A stretch of DNA of 64,000 bases. It comes from Russula earlei. Its lineage: Eukaryota > Basidiomycota > Agaricomycetes > Russulales > Russulaceae. The position numbers and the translations under genes are program-made. The stretch lies in NCBI GenBank assembly GCA_025769875.1, contig JAGFNK010000078.1, positions 86,611 through 150,610 on the forward strand, written 5' to 3'. The notes beneath the pieces are model-generated. The model did not search any database. It worked only from the letters and a program-made list of their open reading frames with translations, and had not been told where the DNA came from. Position 1 is the stretch's first letter, and each line of letters starts with the position of its first letter. This document shows, one piece after another, positions 1 through 9,710 of this stretch.

Positions 1-43
1 AACGTCGAATCTTTATGGCAGACGTTCTCTAATACGTGCGTAG

Positions 44-2650
44 GAGTGTGGCTTCGTCAATTTCGTCGAAAAAGCAGACGCCGTTCGTGCCAAGGAGGAT
101 GTACTCAATCGCCTCGGTGGTAACATTGGTATGCCTAATGGGCAGACCGTTCGCATCGGCTTTGGAAAGGCGGACAGCGCGCCGGCCGCCCCCGGCAAAG
201 GTCCAGGCGGATCTTCGTCTAACGGGTCCTCCTCTGCTGTTACCGGGAAGAATTCGGCTAGCCCTTCCCTCAGTGGAATGGAAGCTCAGCTGCAATCAAC
301 GCCGACGCGGGCCCTTTGGATCGGGTCCATTCCGTCAACGACGACGCCAGCGACAATCCTGAGCGTGTTTAGCCCTTATGGCCCAATCGAATCTGCTCGC
401 GTTCTCACTCACAAAAACTGCGGATTTATTAATTTTGAGCGTTTAGATGATGCCGTCCGCGCACGCAAAGCTTTGAATGGTCGTGACGTGCTTGGTAGCG
501 ATGTCGGTGCGATTCGCATTGGATTTGCAAAAGTACCAGTGAAAAATGGACAAGATGGCGTTCCAGGGCAGGAAGAGGCGCCCAGCCTCAATGTTCAGGG
601 TGTGGGTGACCTTAGCGTCGGCGCAACTATCCATGCGCTACGTAGCGTCAAGGGTGCGTCTACAATCCCGGTTGATCAGCAAGTCCTCGGTGGCACGGTC
701 GAGAATTATCGTTCTAATCTACTACTGAGTATGATCGGGACGGGAACCCATAATACTGCATTCGTGAATGATGGCACGCCTAAGCCCGCTGGATGGAGTC
801 CCACTGTGACGGAGCAGCAAATGATCATGAAGGAGCTATCGGGTGGCGCACCCGACGCCGACGCCGACGTTCTGGCTTTAGCTGGTAATAAAACTCTTCC
901 TTCTAACCTTGGCCTGATCGCTAACGTGACGTTTTAGACTTCCGCCCACCGACAATGTATTACACTACCATTCCCTTGGTATCAGAGCGTCCGCATAACA
1001 GACGATGGGATGCCTCGAAGTTACGCGAGCTACGCAAGAGGATGGACTCTAACACAATAGCCGATGAAGAAATTGAACAAGTCGCCGCTGATTTCCTTGA
1101 TGGTGAGATTGTCGACCTTGCTTCTGACTGGCTGGGTAACACAGTGAGTTTCTCTAATCATGTGCCTCAACTCTCTCGTTGATATGGCGAAGGTTGTCCA
1201 AAAGCTCTTTGAGAAATGCGCATTTCCTGCCCGTATGGCTATGCTCGAGCGCATCTGTCCTCATCTGGCGATGATTGGTATTCACAAGAACGGCACCTGG
1301 GCCGCGCAAAAGATCATAGAATGTGTGCAGACCCCGGAGGAGATTAACCTGATCGCTCAGCATTTGCGACCTTACGCGCCACCACTGCTACTAGATCAAT
1401 TTGGCAACTATGTTATCCAGTAAGCCCCTGTCATGGTCGACCAACATTACTTTTCTTATGACGTGTCCTCCAGGTGCTGCCTCAGATTCGGACAGCCAGC
1501 CAACGATTTCATCTTTGACGCCATGGTCGATCGTCTATGGGAAATCGCCCAAGGTCGTTTTGGAGCCCGCAGCATGCGTGCCTGTCTTGAAAGCCCAAAC
1601 ATCACTATCAGTCAGCAACGCCGTATCGCCACAACCATTGTCCTCAACTCCATCCCGCTTGCGACGAATCCAAATGGTGCACTCCTCCTGACGTGGATGC
1701 TTGATACGTCTGGTTTCACCTCACGCTATCGATTATTAGCGCCGCGTTTTACACCGCATCTCTCTCACCTTTGCACCCACAAGCTTGCTTCTTTGACCGT
1801 CTTACGCATAATAAACCAGAAGGTAGAACCCGAGGCGTCGAGTCAGGTCGTTGAGGCCCTATTCTCGTCCCCGAATGATCACGTCTTAACGGATGTTCTT
1901 GGAGATCAAGTCAACGGCGTCAATGTCGTCCACAAAGTGCTCACCAGTCCCTTTGTTGATCCGGCCAAGAGACCGGCATATATCGAAGCTACCAAGCGCG
2001 TTCTCATCGAGCTGAAGGTGATTGCTACTCAAGCATATCGTCGACTCATAGAGGAAGTCGGTCTCCCCACCCCTACTTTCCAACCTAACTACCCCAATGG
2101 CTCGACGACTCCTGGTGCCAAGACCAAATTCAGTGGCTCTTCGACCTCCTATGGCGTTCCTGGCTTGTCTTCGGGATACTCGGCGCACGACCAAAATCTG
2201 GCATCTATGATGGCCGCTTTACAGATGGGTGGGCAAAATCCTCAATCTGGCCCACCTCAACCGCCTCCGCTTTCCATAGACCCCACGTTTGGCGGTCAAA
2301 GTGCTCCCCAGCGTAGCCGCTCGTCTAACGCGGTGTCTACATTCTCACCCGCTACTGATCATTTCAACCCATTTGCTGTCAGAACACCCGAAACTAATAG
2401 TCCTCGCATCCCCCAGCGCCGCAACATTGGTCCTTCACCCGCGGCTGCTACGTCATCCACGATCCCTATGCCCACCGTTCCTTACGGGACTCAATCCCCT
2501 GTTCTCAGCTCGGCCGGGGCCATTCTCGGCATGGGACAGCCTGCATATAGCAACATTGGGCCACCATCTGTTCCTCCGCAGGTCTACCAGCAGTACATGT
2601 ATCAAATGTATCAACAAAACACACCAAACATGGGGGCATTCCATACCTGA
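44..2650 (+). CDS. RRM-Pumilio RNA-binding protein (JSN1/PUF1-2 type), 5' partial
   Basis: PUF proteins bind 3' UTR motifs and control mRNA decay or localisation. The JSN1/Puf1/Puf2 branch joins RRMs to a PUF domain, as seen here. Exons read: 44-884, 938-1143, 1193-1419, 1474-2650 (816 residues in the window). The intron before 44 has a CTAAT branch point and TAG acceptor, and the 5' exons lie upstream of the window. Residues 1-35 end one RRM (CGFVNF is its RNP1). A second RRM runs about 85-165 (LWIGSI and CGFINF). PUF repeats follow, with helix cores such as NGTWAAQKI, FGNYVIQ, FGARSMRA and NGVNVVHKV. The last 200 residues are Pro/Ser/Gln-rich, with a Tyr/Met/Gln-rich end. The frame is open across all junctions. 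The family call is firm; the exact orthologue (PUF1 or PUF2) is not. Confidence 0.88.
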
Positions 2651-3091
2651 ATCAGCATCGACATTGACGACAAGAAGCGCCACTACATGTTGCATGACCT
2701 TGATATCCTTCACGTCACTCCCTTCCATCCGGTCTATCCCTTTCCCCAATGCGCTTGTGTGATCAATTTCCTCTGATTATTTACAACGGCCACTCTCAGC
2801 TGTGCGTGGGTTTGTTTGGCTTGCTATTGCAATGTTTGCTCTCCTTTATATACCCTGAAATCATCACTTGCTTGCATTTCCCCACATTCCTTGAGTGTTG
2901 CTGAGTAAATATGGACGAGGGTTCTGTTAACTTTCAGTATTATTCCGCTTCCTTCCTCTCTACCTTCACTCTTGGCTTTTGAACATGTAAATTTGTACAT
3001 ACATCAAAGACGATTGGAACTCTGACACGAAATTGTCAACGCTGCGTCGGGCCGGTTTGCGGACTACTCACCTTCACTCATCGGACCCGCC
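2651..3091. other. intergenic region / 3' UTR
   Basis: This holds the 3' UTR of the PUF gene and the 5' region of the next gene on the same strand. It is T-rich, with no reading frame that looks coding and no RNA gene seen. Confidence 0.5.
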
Positions 3092-3935
3092 ATGGGATCT
3101 GCCTTATCAAAGGCATCTCGGGCAGCAGCTGCCAGATCTGTAAAGAAACCATCATGGTCCGGCGCAAGGATGCCGGCGTACGACCCTAATACCCCGTCTA
3201 TGCAGAGTGCACGCAAGCCTCGGGCCAGCGAATCCAAAACGAAAGGCACGCAACTTGTCCAATGTCTTTTGCTATTTTGACAATGAAAGATATACCAGAT
3301 ATTCAAAGAGATGCAAAGGATCCTCAGTTGTCAGCTAATCTGAGCCGTTTAGAACCGGTGCGCGTTTATTATCACTTGCTACCAGCGGGAACGGTGAGTT
3401 GTAACTGGCCCGGTTCACAACCTCTTTATTTGTCCCTCATCACATGCATCGCGGGCGGGGCTACTTCTACTACGGTTTCCGCAAAGAAAGCAAAATCAAG
3501 TCAAGGAGCTTTTCGAATCGCGTGCAAGAGCGGAGGATGAGGCGGCGAGCACGCGCACACCTCGCAATCGTCTGCACACCTCGTCGCTCATCGCGCTTCT
3601 TCAGGAGCGCCAGAACGCGATCGTCGGCGCGGGAAGTCACGGCGCTGCAGAGACGGCGACGAGACAGCTTGCGGAGAAGTATGGGATGGACGTCGAGCGG
3701 CTCGAGAGGCTCGTGCAGTCTGTGAATGTGCCGAGCGTGCGCGAGCGAGGGAGCGTGACGTTTGTCAGGGACGCCGAGAGTGGGGAGGATATTACGGTCG
3801 CCGAGGTAAGGGGTTTTGTTTTCCCCTTTCCCCTATACAGTCATTCATTTACGTTTCGTCCATTGTCAGGTCGAGTGGAGGGAGCCAAAGGTGTTGGGTG
3901 ATCACACCGGTGCCCATCCGCCAGGATATACGTAG
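3092..3935 (+). CDS. conserved small protein of unknown function
   Basis: Four exons give 212 residues in one frame: 3092-3245, 3290-3393, 3491-3805, 3870-3935. The first intron needs a GC donor (GC at 3246-3247, AG at 3288-3289, or AG at 3297-3298), because no GT site restores frame. The start MGSALSK fits an N-myristoylation pattern (Gly2, Ser6), although the Arg/Ala-rich stretch after it could also be a mitochondrial presequence. A central Glu/Arg/Ala-rich helical part (RARAEDEAAS, LLQERQNAIVG, RQLAEKYGMDVERLERLV) ends in a short conserved-looking tail, WREPKVLGDH. I do not recognise the family. The clean frame over three introns and the helical pattern argue for a real gene. Confidence 0.6.
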
Positions 3936-4122
3936 TCCGAGTGTCTGTTTGTTTTTACTTTGTGTATTATAATACATGATCCCCAAGAAGTGAAAAGTGA
4001 GGCAACTTCAGTGCCCGTCGCCCGTCCAAGGAGGGTTAGAGCACCGGTACTGCCAGCACGGCCCGCAACTTTGTCCCGACTCGCCTCTTGGGCCTGGGTC
4101 TCCAGCATCGCCGCAGCGAAAC

Positions 4123-6338
4123 ATGCTAAGAAGACAGACAAACGCGGCACTGAACAGTCGCCGGTGGTTTTCACACCGTTCAAGTCCACGCGGGTCATCA
4201 TATGCTCTCACAAGAACCGTGGCCGTGGCTACGTCCCTCGCCGCCGTGGCCGCCGCCACAATTGGCCAGAAATCCATCGAAGGACCCATTCACAACGAAA
4301 TTCCTCTCCCCAGCGTTCCCGATGCTGGCGCCAGCAGGACGAATGATGCCGGGACGGCTACTACGAAACTACGCGCGGACGACGGTGACGAGCTCAGGCT
4401 GCTCGTGTGGGGCTCCAACAGGTACCGTGCGACTTTTATCATTTCACTTCACCCTTGATTCGCGCTTCCTCCGCCTTTGTTTCTCCCCGCCACTCGCTCA
4501 CCGTGTGTATATATATAAAGGGCGCGGATCGTCTCACCTGACGCGTCGGATGCGGCGCAGATCCGCACGCCGGCGGTGGCGTCCTTCCTCCAGGACGTGG
4601 CACTGCGTGACTTGGCCGTGCACGCGACGCATGCGGCCTGCGTCGACGGACGAGGAGACGTGTATCAATGGGGCGATGGGTTCTTGGGCCAACACCCCGC
4701 GTCTGGAAACCGAAAGCCCGCGTTGACGCTGAGGGGCAAGGTAGCGTTCCCGTTTTCTCGCCGCGGATCCCCCCCCCCCCCTTTTTTTTTTTTTTTTCTT
4801 CTGACTTTTATTCGCGTGTCTGTCGTGACGCGTAGAACGTCGTTAGTGTTCGAGTCACGGAGTCCCGCGTGTTTGCGCTTTCGGCTTCAGGGAGGGTGTA
4901 TGTGATATCGGCAGAGGCAGCCCAACAGAGTCTGCCTTCAATGCGCTCGAGCTCGAGCACGTCACGGTGGGGCACGAGCTGGTTGTGGAGCGATGATGTA
5001 GGAATACAATATTCTGAGATCGTGCCAGCTCAAAAGCTCGCATGGGGCGAGAGGTGAGCATCGGTCGGGCCACATTCTCGACATGACCTCTTGATTGATC
5101 GCCGCTCTTTTCTTTTAAGGATTATCTCCATCGCCGCTGGCCGAGACCATCTGCTCGCATTAACGACTTTTGGTCGCACCTTTGCGCATCCTATAACCAA
5201 GAACGCCAATTCCCATGGTCAGCTTGGCTTCCGCAAGTTTGACATCCCTGACCCCTCTTTGACGTCGAGCTCGGCTGTTACGCGGTTTCATGTGGAGCTC
5301 ACCCCGAGAGCCGTTGTCGATCCTTACGCCCGGAGCTCTCGATATGCACGTGAATCACCCTCATCGGCATCTCCTGTATCTGAGAACCTCGTGAACGTGG
5401 ACGATACGAACCTCAAGTTCTCGGACAAATTCTTCGAAGTTCCTGCGCTGAGAGGCGTCAACGTCGTCCAGATCGCTGCTGCCGCAAGAAGTAGTTTCGT
5501 GAGGACCGACACAGGAAGGGTGCTTGGCTGGGGTGCAAATGAATATGGGTATGTTTGTTGTGCCCCCCCCTAACATGAGTGTCCCCCCTTTTTTTACGTC
5601 AATGCTCCTGAAGGCAAATCGGTCTGGGTGGCAATGTGACACTTGATACAATTACGGTTCCTACAGAAGTGGTGCTATGGAGGGGCACACCCAACGGCAC
5701 GCGCACTCATTGCATCGATTTGAATGCCGGCGGCGACTTGGCGTTCTTCACTGTCGAACGAATCGATGGGACGTCGATCAGGAACGTCGAAGTCCTGTCT
5801 TGCGGCAATGGACAGTACGGTGGATTGGGCAACGCTTTGTTCACCAACTCTCAAAGCGTACCCGTGCGCACGAGAGCTGTCAGTGGGCTGTTGGAATGTA
5901 CGTTTTTTTATTATTTGATTCCTTGCGCAACCCCAAAAAACACACCTTGCCAACTATTGACGTGTGATCGTATCGTGCCAGTCTCGGAAAAGACGAACAA
6001 CCTGCAGCCCATTGCGCCGCATGCGCTCTCGGTATCGCCAGATGGACATGTGCTACTCGCGCTCGAAACGCACGCACAGGCAGGACCCGGCGGGGGTGGA
6101 CGGGATTTACTCGCATGGGGTACAAATTACGATTTTCAAGTTGGCAACGGGAAGAGAGCGAGCATCGCAGTGCCGACAGTGCTAGAAACAGCAGACGGAG
6201 ATCGGATTATGTTAGGAAAGCGCCTGGCTAAGGTAGTGCGAGATGCGCAAGGACGAGTCTGGAGGCGAGGCGTTAGAGGTTGAGCAAGTTGCGATCGGAG
6301 GGTACGGCACCAGCCTGGTGTATTGGAGGATCGCCTAA
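4123..6338 (+). CDS. FMP25-like mitochondrial RCC1-repeat protein with a C-terminal frame break
   Basis: Yeast Fmp25 is an inner-membrane RCC1-repeat protein linked to respiratory complex III assembly. Start ATG 4123 gives an Arg/Ser-rich presequence (MLRRQTNAAL, RRWFSHRSS), then a short Ala-rich hydrophobic segment (about residues 35-52), then RCC1-type blades: LLVWGSN, DVYQWGDGFLG, VLGWGANEYGQIGLGG, CGNGQYGGLGN, LLAWGTNYDFQVGNG. Exons: 4123-4421, 4521-4740, 4836-5053, 5120-5548, 5614-5897, 5982 onward; all introns are GT-AG. The frame stops at 6281-6283, but a one-base shift near 6272-6276 opens the expected end (VEVEQVA ... LVYWRIA) with stop at 6336-6338. The annotated end therefore assumes a one-base indel or an unseen splice. 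Expected location is the mitochondrial inner membrane. Confidence 0.75.
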
Positions 6339-6477
6339 ATGTGCCCCTTTACCGGCTTTACCGCTTACAGCACACCCGTTACGTTCCCCCTCCATTCTGT
6401 TCCCATGCCACGTACAATAAATAGTTTCATGCCCTTGTTAACGACCGTCGCTTCTCCGTACTCGCTCCTGTCAAGCC

Positions 6478-7117
6478 ATGACTACTTCCTTGTCGTCTCT
6501 GGACATGCTCTCCCTCACTTCCAGCTCGAGATGGGCAAGCGATTCGCCCTCAGATGAAGATGAGATCGTCTGGTCCTTATCGTCTTCCGCCGTACTCTCT
6601 TCTCCGTCCCCCATCAACTCTCCCCTATCTGAAACGTCCGACTTTGTGCTCGTCCCACGTAGCGTCGATGGTATCGGTATGAGTGCAACTGCAGTTGCAA
6701 CCGCAACCGCAGCAGCCGCCGCTGCTGCTGCGGCGGACCTCGCAGTCGCAGCACCTCCGGCAACTGCCGCAGATGTTATCGCAGAGCGCATGGCCGCGCT
6801 CTCGCTGAGCAGCACCGCATCATCCCAGTCACGTCGCGATGATGATACATCAGCATCTGCCGCTGACACATCCGGGTTCGTGCCAGCGAAGAATGACGCG
6901 GGCAAGGAGGGTGGCGCCACCGCCCCACCTACGCCTACGCCCGCACAGCCCCAAGAGCCGACGACACATTCGCCCGCGCGGCCGAGGAGCATTCGTAAGA
7001 GGGCAAGGAAGGCAAACGCCCGCCCCACCACTACCACCTCCACCTCCTCCGCCTCCGCCTCCGCCTCCTCTTCCTCCTCCGCTCGCGCCACAACATCTTC
7101 GTTACCACCACCACCAC

Positions 7118-7151
<34 letters not shown>

Positions 7152-8105
7152 ATCGCCGCCGCCGTTGCCCTCCTCGCCCAAAGCCGCGGGGAGAAAAACC
7201 GATGGTTGTTCCTCCTCCGCGGTGACTGCGCGCAAGTCGAAGAAGGGCGCCGCCACAAAGAAGGGCGCCGGTTCCGCCCCCCCTGCCGCCGCTCGGGCCA
7301 CCTCGTCGTCGTCGTCGTCGTCGATCGTCGCGCGCCCCGCCGCCGGCGCGAAGCGGCCGCAGAAGCGCCTGCAGCCAATATTGGGATTCGGTCTGTGTGT
7401 CGTCGATGACTCGCTGTCTGAAGCGAGCGCGAGCGGGGGGGAAGAAGCGTCGGCTCCGACCGTCGGATACCACGAGGCGCATAAATTCATGACTTCGTGC
7501 GTCTACCCCGCTTTCACCACCTCCGTTCGATGCTGCCCGCAGGCAATGCGCTGACCATGACCAAAACGTGGGGTCGTTTTTTTTTTTTTCCGATTCCGCC
7601 AACTCGTCGTCGTTCGCCCTCGTTCGCCCACCATTCCCCGCCTCTCCATCAATACGGTTCCAACAACCACAAATTCCGTTTTGACTTTGGCTTCCTTCTA
7701 TTTTTTTTTTTTTTTTTTTTTCGTTGTTGTGCCGTGCCGCCGCCTTCCCCTCCTTGCAGGTATCTTGCGCATCCACCACCGCCGGGCAACAACGGCTCGG
7801 CCCTGCTGATGCTGCAAGCGCTCATCCTCGAGCTCGGCTGCCTGCCCAACATGGCGACCGGCAAGTTCTCCATCCCGCAGCTCCCTAGCTCCATGCGGCA
7901 GGCGAAATTGCTCCTGAAGAGCCACGCGTTCATCAACGTGCGCGACTACCTTGCCGTGCGGGAGCAGGGACAGGCCGCTCTACGGAGCGTGATGCACCCC
8001 AGCCGAACGAGCCTCGTGCGGGAAGTGCGCAAAGGGAAGCGGGTGCCCGTACAAGAGGTGAAGAAGGCCGGGCTCAAAGTCTTGTTGATAAATACGCGCT
8101 CCTGA
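6478..8105 (+). CDS. low-complexity protein with conserved-looking C-terminal domain, unknown function
   Basis: Two exons (6478-7496, 7760-8105) joined by a 263-nt intron (donor GTGCGT, acceptor TTGCAG) give 454 residues. Residues 1-310 are dominated by Ser, Ala and Pro runs, including a nine-Ala run near residue 80 and long Ser runs near residue 220, encoded by GCN, TCG and CCN trinucleotide repeats. The folded part is C-terminal: FMTSYLAHPPPPGNN, then a Leu-rich helix (ALLMLQALILELG) and a basic region (NVRDYLAVREQGQ, SLVREVRKGK). Function is not recognised; the basic, disordered composition would suit a nuclear protein. Antisense open frames here are artefacts of the repeats. Confidence 0.6.
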
Positions 8106-8502
8106 AACCTTGTACCCCCCTGAAGCTTATATGTACGTATGCAGTCTTGGTCGTTGTCATGATATATTTTGCGTTTACGTTTGTACTTGTAATACACATC
8201 TGCAACTTTGTCTTACCAAACTCACTTGCCCTGTTCCGAAGTCCTTGTTTAATTTTCGACGCCTTCTTTGAATGGGTTAACAAAGTACGATTACGGCACA
8301 GATATTTGTATGTACTGTAATTCGAGTCCACTTATTTCGAGTCCACGATAGTGAGTGAAGTTTTCTAATCTCTCAGCCGACAAGAGGGCCAGCCCTAGCG
8401 CGGCTAAACGCTGTCGCTGTAGATGGCGAGCATGTAATCAATAAAATAGTGGGATGTGACGTCGGGTATATGGATCATCCGAGCCCGCAAACTCAAACTC
8501 AG
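8106..8502. other. convergent intergenic region
   Basis: Shared 3' region between the + strand unknown and the - strand DPBB gene. There is a short direct repeat (TTCGAGTCCAC, twice, near 8320-8345). No gene seen. Confidence 0.5.
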
Positions 8503-9710
8503 CTAGGGATGAGAAACCGATGAGGCAACTCCGAGACCAATAATGGCCTGGTACAGGGTAAAAAGGGTACCGTAGTTACCCTGCGCATTAGGGTCAATGG
8601 TTCCAACTGGTTGGGCAAGACTACTCGCTGGGCCAGTAGTGTAGTCGGGCTGAGGTGCCGCCGAAGTGGAGCTAGATATGGAGGTCGAGAGTGGTTGAGA
8701 CGTAGTGGAGGTTGTGGTCAACAGCGAGCTGAGCATTGTCGATGTCATAGAAGCGGTCGTGCTGGAGCCGAGGTCGACGCTGGGACTGGGACTGGGGCTG
8801 GAACTGGAACTGTCGCTGGAGATGGAGATGGAGATGGAGCTGGAACTGTCGCTGGGACTGGAAGGAGGAGGCGGAGGCGGCGGCGGGGCTGGAGTAGTGG
8901 TCGTTTGTGGAGTTGGAGAAGGGGGAGGGGGAGGGGGATTGTATTGAGTGGTAGGCTGGGGAGCAGGTGTGGTGGTCGTGTGAGTTGTGGGCGCCGGGGG
9001 CGGTGGTGGTGGCGGCGGCGGCGGCGGCGCAGGTGGGGGTCCTCCGCCACCACCACTACCATAAGACCATACGGCTTGGAGTACACCCAAACCGAGGTCA
9101 CCATTAGAAAGATATCCGAAGAGGCCCTCGGTGAGATCGAGACCGCCGCTACCACAGCCAGGGCACTGTGAAGGAAGGATGAGATGGGGAGGCAATAAAA
9201 TAAGCTAGACGGTAGTCACCCTATCGACAATAGTGGCAGTAGCGGTGAGACCACCATATGAAATGGTGATTTGTTTCCCACAGTTTGGACCAGGATAACC
9301 TGAACCGAATTCCTATGAAGGGATGGGTCGTCAAAATCTCATAACGACCAAAGGAAGCATGAGAGACTGACCGCGGCATTGAGCGCAACCACCTAAGTAA
9401 GACAAAGTGTGAATAAACTTTTGATTAAAATATATATTTCAGCGGTTACATACCCAGGCACTTGCAGGGTAATTTCCACCACAAGCTGTACTACAGAACT
9501 AGTCGGGCGCAAGAGATGTAGTTAGAGAGGAAGGACGTACGTGCCGACGGTGATATCATAGTATGTCAAGGGGACAGTGCGTTTATACAGAGAATGACTG
9601 CGACCGCGGAGACCCATCTCAGAATGCCGCCGGGCGAGGTTGCCATCATGACCGGCAAGGGTATATAGAGGGAGTGAGAGGGCAAGGAGAATGGATGAAA
9701 AGGAGCGCAT
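8503..9710 (-). CDS. secreted DPBB / expansin-like protein with Pro/Ser/Thr-rich tail
   Basis: Double-psi beta-barrel (RlpA-like/expansin-like) proteins act in the fungal wall or on plant walls. Start at 9710 gives a signal peptide (MRSFSSILLALSLPLYTLAG). Exons, 5' to 3' on the minus strand: 9710-9541, 9490-9454, 9392-9372, 9312-9220, 9165-8503 (327 residues). Exon 3 is only 21 nt and encodes VVALNAA. The barrel shows TYYD, ACGGNYP, VVALNA, NCGK, ITISYGG, ATIVDRCPGCG, LDLTEGLFGYL and AVWSY, all expected for the fold; the catalytic Asp is in VDRCPGCG and LDLT. A Gly/Pro-rich linker and Ser/Thr/Pro-rich stalk follow, probably O-glycosylated, ending in a mildly hydrophobic segment that is weak as a GPI signal. 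Confidence in the domain is high; tail function is unknown. Confidence 0.85.
9372..9392 (-). other. 21-nt micro-exon of the DPBB gene
   Basis: The seven codons VVALNAA are flanked by an acceptor (CTTAG) and a donor (GTCAGT). They are required to keep the conserved DPBB strand between ACGGNYPASAW and EFGSGYPG in frame. Confidence 0.65.

Noticed and set aside
6471..7490. Long antisense open frame (339 codons)
   Set aside because: It mirrors the repeat-rich sense exon; its Asp/Gly/Ala runs are the complement of TCG/CCN repeats and no splice or domain support exists.
8611..9171. Plus-strand open frame of 186 codons
   Set aside because: Antisense shadow of the DPBB gene's Pro/Ser/Thr tail; Gly/Arg-rich artefact.
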